A DNA stretch of 64,000 bases from Symsagittifera roscoffensis (lineage: Eukaryota; Xenacoelomorpha; Acoela; Convolutidae), in assembly GCF_963678635.1 (NCBI RefSeq), contig NC_087067.1, forward strand, positions 47,838,618-47,902,617, given 5' to 3'. Numbering within the stretch: position 1 is the stretch's first letter; each line of letters opens with the position of its first letter. Below, one piece after another: positions 19,451 to 32,257 of this stretch. The notes beneath the pieces are model-generated. The model saw only the letters and a program-made list of their open reading frames with translations. It had not been told where the DNA came from and ran no database searches. Made by a program: the position numbers and the translations under genes.

Positions 19451-19860
19451 TGGAACCTGATCTAAACTACATTTTATGATTCGATAAATTAGATATTTTA
19501 CCAATGTAAAGTATTTAATATTAACCAATCATGATCCATCTGACTAACAATCCACTTATTTGTAAGTGCTGAAATTACTTGTAATTTCAGCACCAGAGAG
19601 ATTTGAATTTAACTTAGAAATTAGCTGAACTCTCCCGAGTACTTCAGCAGCCGCAATAAACCAGTATACCCTAGATCTATTGAGCCTAGCAGAGACTAGT
19701 TAAACAACCTGAGACTAGATAGTATAAGAGTAAGATTAGGATCGGTATTAGACTAAGAAGTTGCACGAATCTATCCGGCCGAAAATAAGATAGCGTGACG
19801 AGCAGACGGTGTACCCTATCCGAAATTACTCTATGAGTTATACACTTCGGTCCTAACTCA
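19451..19860 (+). repeat. 3' LTR of element 1
   Basis: 410 bp, TGGAACC...CTCA, aligned end to end with 945-1354 with about 5 substitutions and no indel. AATAAA at 19655-19660 is the likely polyadenylation signal of the element. Confidence 0.93.
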
Positions 19861-19864
19861 GTAC
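19861..19864. repeat. Target-site duplication, right copy (GTAC)
   Basis: Same GTAC as at 941-944, directly after the terminal CA of the 3' LTR. It shows that the 18.9-kb unit between the two copies inserted as one piece. Confidence 0.85.
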
Positions 19865-21208
19865 TGTTATCTCCTTGCCTTCTTCATGAATTTTTTAGTG
19901 TGGCTACTTTTCCTTCCCCCAATTATTTTATATTGTGGGATATCGAGTGATTTTAAAAGGTTAAGAATTAATATTATACATAATATTCAATTCGGTTTTC
20001 TTTTTTGCCCACATGCCACTTTTGATGTCTGTGACAATTGGAAAAGGCAATAAAAATCACCCCTCTCACCCCTGTCACCCCATTACAGCACACTTACCCC
20101 ATCCCCCCCCCCCCCCACCATTTGTAAGTCCTTCACTCACCACAACTTCTCTCTCCCCACATAATTTAAATGTTGTCATGAGGGAATGGGGATAATTATT
20201 AGGTTGTTCGAATTGGGAGCTAAAAAGAAGAGAAAGGGTATCTAAAGTGTAGGGAAAGTAGTTTCGCAGAAGTTAAACAAATAATTAGGATTTGAAATCG
20301 AGTAGGTTGTGATGAAAAAAAAAGAGAAAAAATATGAAGAACAAAACGTGAAATTTGGAGAAGATTGGGAAAAATTTAACACCGATCATAATCCATAATA
20401 ATACAATATATTAATTTTTAAATGGAATGTTGTGGATGTAAATTCTCTGAAAATAAAAATTTTTATGGGTTTCTAACCATTGCGTGGTCCTAAATTGTAA
20501 TTATTGTTTTGAGAATGAATAAAGTATCAATAACTACTCATGGAACCTCAGTGCGGGAATGACCTATTGTTTCTAGAAAAATCATTTACATGAAACAAAT
20601 AAAATCAAAACACCAAAGCATAAAAAAAACGCTCCCAAATAATGATACAATTCTATATAAATCATTTTTAATCGAAGATGAAAAGTAAACTTATTCTTTT
20701 CAACCAGAATGAATCTACTATTTGAAGTGAAACCAAATTAGATGGCCAGGTTTTGTAGCAGCTCTCACTGATGTCGGAACACAAAACAGAACTGCTTCTG
20801 CTAATAAGAGTTTTTAGCAAGAGGCACAGAAGGAAACTCTAAAAAAAGCTTGAAAGTTTAGCAAGTAAAAGTCACATGAATGGTGAATATGCATAAACCA
20901 TAAACAAGAATTAAAAAAACCACTACAGTCAAAGTTACAATCAATATAAATCATTTAAAAATTCAGGTAACCAATCCAAAAAAAAACACAATTCTACCTT
21001 GAAATAGTCATAAAGCTATATATTACTACAACATCAGAAACACATTAGATTCTCACCTTGAAACAATTATAGAGCTATGTATTACTGCAACAAATGTCAG
21101 GCAAGAAAAACATCAACTCTGATTGTTGACAACTTGATCTAAACCAACTTAAGTAAAACAATCTAGCCTCTTAAGTGTTGCCGCGAGTTGAGCAAAGGAA
21201 GAAAACTA
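19865..21208. other. Unassigned flank between element 1 and the minisatellite
   Basis: AT-rich, no gene seen. It contains a run of 14 C at 20103-20116. The 60-codon frame over the C run (20013-20195) is a by-product of that run. Confidence 0.5.
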
Positions 21209-24200
21209 TGTTTGCCTTTATGTTTGGTTATATTTTCCAGTCTATTTTCGAGTCGAAGTATGAGTCCGTGTTCGTATCTATGTTCGAGTCCGTGTTCGAG
21301 TCCATGTTTGCGTTTATGATCGAGGAGTCCATGTTCGACTCCATGATCGAATCCAAGTTCGAGTGCATGTTCGAGTCCATGTTCGAATCCAAATTCGAGT
21401 GCATGTCGGCGTCCATCTTCGCGTCCATATTCGAGTCCTTGTTGGCATCGATGATCGCGCTCATGTTCGAGTCCATATTCGAGTCAACGTTGGCGACCAT
21501 ATTCGCGTCCATGTTGGAGTCCATGTTCGCGCCCATATTCGAGTCCCTGTTCTCGTCCATCGTCGAGCCCGTAATCGCGTCCATCTTTGAGTCCATGTTC
21601 GCGTCCATGTTCGAGTCAGTATTCGCGTCCAAATTCGCGTACCTGTTCGTGTCAAGTTTCGCGAATAGATTCGCATTCAAGTTTGCGTCAATTATCGCGT
21701 CCTTGTAGAGCCTATGTTCGCGTTCATGTTTGCATCCATGTTCGGGTCCAGATTCGCGTCCATGTTCGCGTCCACGTTCGCCTCCATGTTCTCATCGATG
21801 TTCGCATTCATGTCCGAGTCCTTGTTCGCATCGATGGTTGCGTTCATCCTGGAGTCCATTTTCGAGTCAATGTTGGCAACCATATTTGCGTTCATGTTCG
21901 ACTCCATATTCGCACCCATATTCGAGTCCATGTTTTCGTCCATCTCGAGCCCGTATTCGCGCCCATGTTTGAGTCAATGTTCGCTTACCTGTTCATGTCA
22001 AGTTTAGCGATTAGATTCGCATTCATGTTTGCGTCAATTTTCGCGTCCTTTTTAGAGCCCATGTTCGCGTCCAGGTTTGCAACCATGTTCGCGTCCAGAT
22101 TCGCGTCCATGTTCGCGTCCGCGTTCGCCTCCATGTTCTCATCGATGTTCGCATTCATATCCGAGTCCTTGTTTGTATCGATGGTTGCGTTCATCCTGGA
22201 GTCCATGTTCGAGTCAATGTTCGCGACCATATTTGCGTCCATGTTCGACTCCATTTTCGCGCCCAAATTCGAGTCCAGGTTCGCGTCCATGTACGAGTCC
22301 GTATTCGCGTCCATGTTCGCATACATATTCGCGTCAAGTATCGCGTCTAGATTCGTATTCATCTTCGCGTCAATTTTCGCGTCTTATGTTCGCGTCTACT
22401 TTCGCGTCCATGTTCTCATCAAGTTCGAGTCTAAGCTCGCGTTCATGTTCGAGTCCATATATGGGTTTTATTTGCGACCAAATTCGTGACCATGTTCGAG
22501 TCCATGTTCGATCCATGTTCGCCACCGTGTTAACGTCTTTGCTTTCGTCCATGTTCGCGTCTAGTATCGCGTCCATAATCGCGTCTAATTCCGCGTCCAT
22601 GTCCACGTTCATCTTCGCATCCTTGTTCGATTCAAAGTTCTTGCCCATGTTCGTGTCCTTGTTTGAGTTCTCATTCGCGTCCAGGTTCGCTTCCATGTTC
22701 GCGTCCATGTTCGAGTCCATGATCGAGTCCATGTTCGCGTCCATTTTTTTGTCCATGTTCGCGCCCAGATTCGCGTCCAGATTCAATGTTCTTGCCCAAG
22801 CTTGTGTCCTTGTTTGAGTTCTCATTCGCGTCCAGGATCGCTTCCATGTTCGCGTCCGTATGCGCGTCCATGTTCGAGTCTCTTGTCCATGTTCCATGCT
22901 CTTGTCCATGTTCGAGTCCATGTTCGCGTCTATGTTCGCGTCCAAGCTTTTGTCCATATTCGCGTGCAGGTTCGCGTCCAATTCCACATCCAAGTTGGCG
23001 TCCATATTCGCATCCATATTCGGGTCCATGTTTGCAATTATGTGCGTCCTCTCGTAGCGCCTATGTTCGCGTTCAGATTCACGTTCATATTTGTATCCTT
23101 ATTCGATTCAATGTACTTGTTTCTGTTTGAATTCTCTTTCAGGTCCGTGTTAGCGACCATGTTCGCGTCCAGGTTCGCTTCCAAGCTTTTGTCCATATTC
23201 GCGTGCAGGTTCGCGTCCAATTCCACATCCAAGCTCGCGTCCATATTCGCATCCATACTCGGGTCCACATTCGTAATTATGTGCGTCCTATCGTAGCGTC
23301 TATGTTCGCGTTCAGATTCAAGTTCTTATTCATATCCTTATTCGATTCAATGTACTTGTTTCTGCTTGAATTCTCTTTCAGGTCCGTGTTAGCGTCCATG
23401 TTCGCGTCCAGGTTCGCGTCCAAGTTCGTGTCCTTGTTCGAGTCCATATTCACGTATGTTCTCATCAATGCTGGCGTCTCTGTTCGCGTCCAGGTTTGCG
23501 TCCATATTCCGTCCATGTTCGCGCCAGTGTTCGCTCTAGATTCGCGTCCATGTTCGCGTCCAAATTCGCGTGCCTGTTGGCGTCCATGTTCGCGTCCAGA
23601 TTCGCGTCCATGTTCGCGTCCAGACTCGCGTCCATGTTCGCGTCCATGTTCGCGTCCAAATTCGCGTGTCTGTTGGCGTCGATGCTAGTGTCCATGCTGG
23701 CGTCTATGTTCAAGTCTAATTCTTGTCGATGTTCGCGTCCTTAATCACATGCATGTTTATGTCCATGCATCAAGCACACGTCCAGGTCCGCATCCATTTT
23801 TTCGTCCACATTCGCGTCATATTCGCGTCAATATTCCAGTCCATGTCTGCGTTCTTGTTCGCGACCAAACTCGCGTCCAGATTCGTGTCGGCATTCGAGT
23901 TGATGTTCGCGTCCCTGTACAATTGAATGCTCTTGTCCATGTTCGCATCCTTGTTTCAGTAAATATTCGAGACCAGGGTTGCATCCATAATCGTATCCAG
24001 GTTTGCATCAATGTTCAATTCCATGTGTGCGTCCAAAGTTGTGACCATGTTGGCGTCCATGTTCGATTCAATGTTATTGTACATATTCGCGCCCTTGTTT
24101 CAGTTCTTGTTCGCATCCATATTTGCGTCCATAATCGAGTCCACATTTGCGTCAATGGTCGAGTCCAGGCTTACGTCAATGTTCGCGTTCTTGTTCGAGT

Positions 24201-27200
24201 CCATGTTCGCGTCCGTGTTAGCATCCATATTTGCAGTCATGTATGCGTCTATGTTCGCGACCATATTCTCGGTCATGTTGACATCTAGATTCGTGTCCTT
24301 GTTCGCGTCTATGTTCGCTTCCATGTTCGCGTCCATGTTCGCGTCCATACTTTTGTCCATGTTCGCGCCCAGATTCGCGTCCATTTTGGCGTCCCTCTTC
24401 GCGTATAACTTAGAGCGTATGTTCTCATCCATGTTGGCGTCTCTGTTCGCATCCAGGTTTGAGTCCATGTTCGCGCCAGTGTTCGCTCCAGATTCGCGTC
24501 CAAGTTCGCGTCCAAATTCGCGTGCCTGTTGGCGTCGATGCTAGTGTCCATGCTGGCGTCTATGTTCAAGTCTAATTCTTGTCGATGTTCGCGTCCTTGA
24601 TCACATGCATGTTTATGTCCATGCATCAAGCACACGTCCAGGTCAGCATCCATTTTTTCGTCCACATTCGCGTCATATTCGCGTCAATATTCCAGTCCAT
24701 GTCTGCGTTCTTGTTCGCGACCAAACTCGCGTCCAGATTCGCGTCGGGATTCGAGTTCATGTTCGCGTCCCTGTACAATTGAATGCTTTTGTCCATGTTC
24801 GCATCCTTGTTTCAGTCAGTATTCGATACCAGAGTTGCATCCATGATCGTATCCAGGTTTGCATCCATGTTCGATTCCATGTGTGCGTCCAAATTTGCGA
24901 CAATGTTCGCGTCCATGTTCGATTCAATGTTCTTGTATATATTCGCGCCCTTGTTTCAGTTCTTGTTCGCATCCATATTTGCGTCCATAATCGAGTCCGG
25001 ATTTGCGTCAATGGTCGAGTCCAGGTTTAAGTCAATGTTCGCGTTCTTGTTCGAGTCCATGTTCGCGTCCGTGTTAGCATCCATATTTGCAGTCATGTAT
25101 GCGTCTACGTTCGCGACCATTTTCGCGGCCATGTTATCATCTAGATTCGTGTCCTTGTTCGCGTCCATGTTAGCGTCCATGTTTGCGTTCATATTCGCAG
25201 GCATGTTCCGGACTATGCATCAAGGACACGCCCATCATCTCATTTATGATCGAGCTCATAATCGCGTCCAACTCACGTCCATGTCCGAGTTCATGATCCA
25301 CTCCAATTTCTTGTCCATGTTCGCGTCCATGCTCGAGTCCATGTTGGAGTCCATGCATGCGTTCATGTTCGAGCCAAGGTTTGCGGCGATTTTTGCATCC
25401 ATGTGTGCGTTCATATTTGCGGCTAAACTCGCGTCCAGATTTGCCTCTCTATTCGCGTTCATCTTTGCGCTCATGTTCGATTTAATGCTTTCGTCGATGT
25501 TTGAGTCTATGATCGAGTTCATGTTTGGGTCCATGCTCGCGTCTAGATGCGAGTCCATGTTCGATTCAATGTTCTTGTCCATATTTGCGCCCTTGTTTCA
25601 GTTCTTGTTCGCATCCATGTTTGCGTCCTTAGTCGAGTCCAGATTTGCGTCAATGGTCGAGTCCAGGTTTGCGTCAATGTTCGCGATCTTGTTCGAATCC
25701 ATGTTCGCGTCCGTGTTAGCATCCATATTTGCAGTCATGTATGCGTCTATATTCGCGACCATATTCTCGGCCATGTTGACATAAAGATTCGTGTCCTTGT
25801 TCGCGTCTATGTTCGCTTCCATGTTCGCGTCCATGTTCGCGTCCATACTTTTGTCCATGTTCGCGCCCAGATTCGCGTCCAGATTCAATGTTCTTGCCCA
25901 AGCGCGTGTCCTTGTTTGAGTTCTCAATCGCGTCCAGGTTCGCTTCCATGTTCGCGTCCGTATTCACGTCCATGTTCGAGTACATGCTCTTGTCCGTGTT
26001 CGAGTCCATGTTCACGTCCATGTTCGCGTCCATGTTCGCGTCCAAGCTTTTATCCATATTCGCGCTTAGATTCGCGCCCATATGCGCGTCCATGTTCGCG
26101 ACCAACTCCACATCCAATTTCGCGTCCATATTCGCTTCCATATTTGGGTCCATGTTCGTAATTATGTGAGTACTATCTTAGCGTCTATGCTCGCGTTCAG
26201 ATTCACGTTCATACTCGTATCCTTATTCGATTCAATATTCTTGGTTCTGTTTGAATTCTCTTTCAGGTCCGTGTTAGCGTCAATGTTCGCGTCCAGGTCC
26301 GCGTCCATGTTCGTGTCCCTGTTCGAGTCCATATTCGCGTCCATGTTCGCGTCCATGTTCGAGTCCGTGTGTGCTTTCAGTTTTTGTCCATTTTCGCGTC
26401 TTTGTTTCAAGCTACATTCGCGTCCATGTTTGAGTCCATGATCGCGTTAAGGTTTGCCTCCAAGTTCAGATTCATGTTCGCGTCCAAATTTTTGTCCACG
26501 TTCGCCTCCATATTCTCATTCATGTTAGCGTCCATTTTGGCGTCCCTCTTCGAGTATAACTTTGAGTGTATGTTCTCATCCATGTTGGCGTCTCTGTTCG
26601 CGTCCAGGTTTGCGTCCATGTTCGCACCAGTGTTCCCTCTAGATTCGCGTCCATGTTCGCGTCCAAATTCGCGTGCAGGTTGGCGTCCATGTTTGCGTCC
26701 AGATTCGCGTCCATGTTGGCGTCCAAATTCGCGTGCCTGTTGGCGTCCAAGCTAGTTTCCATACTGGCGTCTATGTTCAAGTCTAATTCTTGTCGATGTT
26801 CGCGTCCTTAATCACATGCATGTTCATGTCCATGCATCAAGCACACGTCCAGGTCCGCATCCATTTTTGCGTCAGCATTCGCGTTATATTCGCGTCAATA
26901 TTCCAGTCCATGTCTGCGTTCTTGTTCGCGACCAAAGTCGCGTCCAGATTCGCGTCGAGATTCGAGTTCATGTTCGCGTCCCTGTACAATTGAATGCTCT
27001 TGTCCGTGTTCGCATCCTTGTTTCAGTCAATATTCGAGACCTGGGTTGCATGATCGTATCCAAGTTTGCATCCATGTTCGATTCCATGTGTGCGTCCAAA
27101 GTTGCGACCATCTTCGCGTCCATTTCGATTCAATGTTCTTGTCCATATTCGCGCCCTTATATCAGTTCTTGTTCGCATCCATATTTGCGTCCATATTCGA

Positions 27201-28795
27201 GTCCAGATTTGCGTCAACGGTCGAGTCCATGTTCGAGTCCATGTTAGCATCCATATTTGCAGTCAAGTATGCGTCTATGTTCGCGACCATATTCTGGGCC
27301 ATGTTGTCATCTAGATTCGTGTCCTTGTTCGCGTTCATGATCGCGTCCATGTTTGCGTTCAAATTCGCAGGCATGTTCACGACTGTGCATCAAGGACACG
27401 CCCATCATCTCATTTATGATCGAGCTCATAATCGCGTCCATCTCACGTCCATGTCCGAGTTCAAGATCAACTTCAATTTCTTGTCAATATTCGCGTCCAT
27501 GTTCGAGTCCATGTTGGAGTCCATGCATGCGTTCATATTCGAGCCGAGGTTTGCGGCAATTTTTGCATCCATGTGTGCGTTCATTTTTGCGGCTAAACTC
27601 GCGTCCAGATTTGCCTCTCTATTCGCGTTGATTTTTGCGCTCATGTTCGAGTTAATGTTTTCGTCAATGTTTGAGTCCATGATCGAGTCCATGTTTGGGT
27701 CCATGTTCGCGTCTAGATACGATTCAATGCTCGTGTCAGTGTTCAAGTCCATGTGTGCGTCCATGTATGCGACTAAAATTGCGTCCATGTTCGCGTCTAG
27801 ACTCGATTCCACGTCCAGGTCCATGTACTATTGATTGCTCTTGTCCATGTTTGCGGCAATGTTCGTGTTCATGTTCGCTCCAAAATCTCGTACATGTTCG
27901 CTTCCATCTTCGATTCTATGCTCGCGTCCAAACTCGCGAATAGTTTCGTTTTCTTGTTCGCGTCCATGTGCAAGTCCATGTCGGCGTCCATGTTTGCGTC
28001 CAGGCTTGCGTCCATACCCGCGTCTATGTTCGCTCCAAGATTTGAGTCCATGTTCGCGGCCATTTTCGCGTGCCTGTTTGCGTCCACGTTCGCGTCCATG
28101 CTAGTGTCCTAGATCACGTCCATGTTCGCGTATAGATTCCAGTCCTTGTTCGCGTCCATGCTCAAGTCCAAGTTGTTGTCCCAGTTTGCGTCATTATTGG
28201 CATGCATGCCAGCTTCCATAAATCGAGGACTCGTCCATGTTCGGATCCATGTTACTCTCCATATACGCGTCCATATTCTCGTATGTTTTCGTGTCCTTGT
28301 TCGCGACCCTGATCAAGCTCGAGTTCTTGTTCATGTTCGCGTACATATCCGCGTGCCTGTTCTTGTCCATGCTATTGTCATTGATCGCGTCTATGTTTGC
28401 ATATAGATTCGAGTCCTTGTTCGCGTCCATGTTCAAGTCCAAGTTTTTGACCACGTTAGCGTCCATACATCAAAGACATGTCCATGGTCGGATCCATGTT
28501 ACCGTCCATATACGCGTCCATGTTCGCGTGCATATTCGAGTGTATGTTGGCGTCCATGGTGGCGTCCACGTTTGCGTCTGGTTTTGCGTCCATGTCGGCG
28601 CCCATGTTCGCTCCAGATTCGCTTCCATGTTCGGAACAATTTTTGCGTGCCTGTTTTTGTCCATGTTCGCTTCCATGCTAGTGTCCATGCTCGCGTCCTT
28701 GTTCGCGACCTTGTTCAGAATCAAGTTCTTGCTCATGTTCGCGTACATATTCGCGTGGCTGTTCGCGTCCTTGCTTTTGTCATTGATCGCGTCTT
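21209..28795. repeat. 7.6-kb degenerate 12-bp minisatellite array
   Basis: Hundreds of variants of TTCGCGTCCATG (also TTCGAGTCCATG, TTTGCGTCCATA) in tandem. Because the unit is a multiple of 3 and lacks stops, all frames are open and give repetitive translations (FASMFESM, RVHVRVHV, MDANMDSN and others). Higher-order structure is visible: a block starting CAAGTCTAATTCTTG recurs at 23711, 24567 and 26778, and one with TGCATCAAGGACACG at 25216 and 27386. The array is much more GC-rich than its surroundings, with dense CG dinucleotides. I treat it as satellite DNA, not a gene, because the reading frame shifts repeatedly and no frame dominates. Confidence 0.92.
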
Positions 28796-28796
28796 T

Positions 28797-29560
28797 CGTG
28801 TAACACTCTATTCAAAATCCCGTGCTCAAACTCTCAGAGATTATAAGTTTAGCGGAAAATTTCTGAAAAGGAAGTACATTGCTCCCAAGTTTCAAACGAA
28901 AATTAAATCAGTTTCGATCATGAATCGTTTTACTAGAGTGATATCAAACGACTTCTATATCTTGACCCTAAAGACTGAAAAATGAACTAAAACAATCAAA
29001 GGTAAAGTCACAAAAAATAGTACTCGAACATTTGTAAATTTTCGCGTTCTTCTAGATTCAGTCTATCGAGCACAACTTGAACAACATCAAGGCCATATAC
29101 AAATAGTTGAAAACAATTCATTATCACGGTAACCACGGACGCTTAAAGTAAGATATACACAATAAAAAATCGATACCTCATATCGAAATTAACGATCCAT
29201 CAAGTGAAAGCCAACATAAAAAACTCAAGATGTCAAGAAATAATGTTTTTTGATTAAAAAAACCAACTTGAAAAGTTCAAATTACACGTGATTTAAAAGA
29301 TGGCATAAAAATATATCAAGGATTCCGCTTACTTTAGAAGAATGATCACGAGTATTGCGACCCAATCACTCGCACCAAGCAACTATTGTTTGGTTTCCTG
29401 AAAACAGATGTACCAATTTTCAAGTCGCCAAAATTCATGCTAGAATGATAAAATTTCACAAAAATTATTTTAAAGATTCTATGCCATTTAAACACCTACA
29501 CCCTATTCGATGAAGATATGACAAAAAACCCTATAGAAACATGCAAGCAAAAGAAAAAAA
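28797..29560 (+). pseudogene. env: Decayed copy of the element 1 env gene
   Basis: Starting immediately after the last minisatellite unit, the sequence aligns with env of element 1. 28797-28980 matches ~13645-13830 (the TLYSKARAT-like region), 29045-29110 matches ~13890-13960, and 29235-29480 matches ~14080-14330, where the protein pattern around a conserved C-D-P-x-T and a Trp-Phe-Pro motif survives. Many stops and indels; not functional. The N-terminal signal peptide part and everything from about element position 14350 to 16040 are missing. It shows that env is an old, shared part of this retroelement family in the genome. Confidence 0.75.
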
Positions 29561-29702
29561 GCGAAATGTTTTCAATTAAACCCTGAAACAGAATAAGCAG
29601 GCATATATTGGAAACCACTTTTTCGAACACAAAATTCAGAAAAAATAGTCAATTATGAAAAAAGTTTTGTCAATGGTCTCAAACTAACCATCTTTTTAGC
29701 AC

Positions 29703-30110
29703 AAAATGAGCCGTGATATTAGATCACTGAATCGTTTTATCTCTTGTCCCTCCAAGCTCCACCGACATTACCCTGTCATATCAATCTCCGGCATCACTTT
29801 TTCTCCCTTATCAGTTTTCAGCCCTACTTTTTCCCCGTTCATCCAACTCACCTCAATTGATCTCTAATGATTCATTCAAACTGTTTTTGATACTCAAAAC
29901 ACACTAAAAAATCCCGCCATGACACCCAAAAGATTTTTTAGACTCCAAATCGAGCCCCACTAATTTTTCGCAACCACCTTTTGTCCCAATATTTCCCTCA
30001 ACTCTTGTAGCACTCTCCACGTTCAGCTGCTCCTTTACCGACGATACCCCCGACGTTGCCCTTGTTTCCAGTAATGTACCTGATACCCCCAGCGCCATGA
30101 CCGATGACCT
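29703..30110 (+). pseudogene. Decayed copy of the P/S/T-rich gene that follows env
   Basis: Begins ATGAGCCG like 16047 and keeps MSR, SL and R at the same positions, later an NFSQPPF-like segment (compare 16311-16335), then loses frame. It follows the env remnant in the same order as in element 1, with the intervening ~1.7 kb of env deleted. Confidence 0.6.
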
Positions 30111-30463
30111 CTTGAGCCTGATCTCGATTAATTGATACACAACCGACAACTCTTCACAATACTAATCAACATCCTATTATCCATCTATTACCCAGTCCGC
30201 TTTGCCTTCAGATTCATTCACATCAACCATTCGCAACGCTACCCCCCGTGCTCAGCGAATGCTCATCATCACAACTTACTCGAAGTAACCACCCTCACCA
30301 TTTCAATGTCGATATCGTAGATAAAATGTTTTTCTCTACTATATCTTCATCTATTGGTAAATTATCCGTCAAAACTCCATGAAACTGTTTTAGATCAAAG
30401 CTGCTTAATTCAAGAAAATCATTAAAGATCTTGAACTTGGATCTTTGAAGACTAGTTTTTCAA
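30111..30463. other. Unassigned spacer
   Basis: Possibly the fading end of the decayed element 1 relative (C/T-rich to about 30300); no gene supported. Confidence 0.35.
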
Positions 30464-32100
30464 AACACATGAACTGCAAGCACTCGAAACAAACACAAAT
30501 TGTCGTTGTATGGTTGTTTGGTGTTTTGATCCGAAACCAAATAACTGACACGGTTTTTCCTCAGAACTGGTTCGAGAATCACTGAGTCTGGATATCCCAT
30601 GGGTACGTTATCGAGTGAGGTAGCAAAAATGGTCAATTTTGTGACCAACTTGAATCACAATTTTGTATTTTGTCTCTCTTGTGCACAAACTTTAACGATA
30701 TCTTACTTATTGGCCTTGTTCTGTATATTCGTCAAGTCTACTTTAGTACAAAGCAGCATACATTTACCAAAAATGTAGTTATTTTCATGAGCGTAGAAAA
30801 AACGATATTCAACAGTTTCTGTATTACGTAACACAAATCCCAAGGCAGTGTTATTTTTTGCTGCACAATCAAGTTTTTCGAAAGACGTAGTTCAGAAAAT
30901 TGAAAACTGAATTCCCTCTGGAGTCCATTTTCCATCGCGGTGTCTGTCAAGAAGTGTTGACAGGCTTTGTATTTATCTTGAAGTGTTGACAGGCATTGTA
31001 GCTGATCACTAACCTCCTCCTTTTCCAAATCAGCAAAAAAACACACATTTTCCTCGCTTTCATTCCTTGATGTTTTCTGGGACGTTGCTGGAATGATTTT
31101 TAGCCTGAAAATTGTTTATCAAATGATACACATTTTGTCAACTTCCTGGGATTTTTTGGGTTCAAAGTTTGTTGTTCTATGCAAACGAACTACAGGTGCT
31201 CGAAACAAACACAGTTAATCATTGTACGGATGACGCTTTGTGTCTGAAATCGAGCAGTTTACTTAGCACCAAGCAGCATAAATTTATCAAAGATGGTGTT
31301 GTTTTCATTAGCGTAGAAATAACCCTATTCACCGGTTTCTGTATTAAGTAACACAAGTCCCTAGGCAGTGTTAATTTTTGTTGCACAATCAAGTTTTTCA
31401 AAGGATCTAGTTCAGAAAGTTGAAAATTTAATACCCTCTGAAGTCCAATTCCTTCGCGGTGCCTGTCTACTTATCTTGAAGTCTTGACAGGCATTGTAGC
31501 TGATCACTAACCTCCTCCTTTTTGCAAATCAGCAAAACAATCATTCATTTTCATAGCTTTCTTTTCTTGATCTTTTCTACGACGTTGTTGAAGTGGTTTA
31601 TAGCATGAAAATTGTTTCTCACACGATACACTTTTTGTCGACCTTTTGATGTTTTTGGGTTTCAAAATTTGTTGTTCTATGCAAAAGAATTACAAGTGCT
31701 CGAAACAAACACAAGTACTCCTTGTATGGATGACACTATGTGTCCCAAATGAAACAGTACAAACTTAGTACAAAGCAGCATAGATTTATCAAAAAAGGTG
31801 TTATTTTCATGAGCGTAGAAAAAGTATATTTGCTGGTTTCTATTTTAAAGCACACAAAAACACAAAACACAAGTTAATGTTAAAATTTGCTCTGCAATCA
31901 AATTTTTCAAAGACTTGATCCAGTTTTCCATTAACTAGATTAGGATCAGAATTGGAAAGTTGAAAGTTCAACACCTTGTGGTGTCCATTTTTCATCTCGG
32001 TTTCAGTCAAGAAGTGCTGAAAGGCATTCAAATCAACTCGTAAATGGTCCCTATCCTCCTCGTTTTCCATGAGTTTATTCATACAGCAAAAGAATCACTC
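30464..32100 (-). repeat. Three tandem ~0.5-0.7-kb units with minus-strand coding remnants
   Basis: The units start near 30464, 31180 and 31680, each with CTCGAAACAAACAC, then an AGCAGCATA segment, then a TCAAGTTTTTC-like segment (TCAAATTTTTC in the third). On the minus strand each can encode a related peptide (30738-31046, 31219-31401, 31840-32082) with a shared FLT-T-MENG-like motif, Leu/Phe pattern and Lys-Asn-Leu end, so the units probably derive from one exon. The peptides are recognisably similar but the units have diverged. No protein family identified; a diverging tandem exon array of a host gene and a decayed transposon are both possible. Confidence 0.45.
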
Positions 32101-32257
32101 TTTTGCCTCGCCTTCAACTCGTGATCTCTCTTTTGATGTATTTGAAGTTAATAAAAGCGATACACACAAGGTTGATTTTCGGGTTGACTCTGCCTGCTTC
32201 TTGATCGCACTTTGTACAAAGTATAGAGCGATTGCTTTTAAGAAAAATTTAGCAAAG

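Larger units (their letters stand above)
945..19860 (+). mobile_element. Giant Env-bearing Ty3/gypsy-type LTR retroelement (element 1)
   Basis: A complete 18.9-kb element: 410-bp LTRs beginning TGGAACC and ending CTCA, a GTAC target duplication, a primer site 2 bases after the left LTR, and Gag, protease, RT, RNase H and DD35E integrase in the Ty3/gypsy order with RT before integrase. Between pol and the 3' LTR it carries two small membrane proteins, a P/S/T-rich frame, an Env-like glycoprotein and another P/S/T-rich protein. The LTRs differ at about 5 of 410 positions by eye (98.8% identity), so the insertion is recent. Interruptions: a stop at 10404-10406 in pol, a TGA at 12504-12506 in the P/S/T-rich frame, and a frame break at 13831-13885 in env. 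The coding part is strikingly A-rich and G-poor on the + strand. Typical elements of this class are 5-10 kb, so both size and gene number are unusual. Confidence 0.93.

Noticed and set aside
20013..20195. 60-codon frame over the C run
   Set aside because: Created by a homopolymer tract; proline run without context.
21209..28795. CRISPR-like array
   Set aside because: Units are 12 bp, directly adjacent and degenerate, with no constant-length spacers; the genome is eukaryotic.
21175..28803. Many long reading frames (up to 333 codons) on both strands, e.g. 21587-22489, 24783-25784, 22370-23029
   Set aside because: All are translations of the 12-bp minisatellite, whose unit has no stop in any frame; the best frame changes repeatedly and no start, splice or domain supports a protein.
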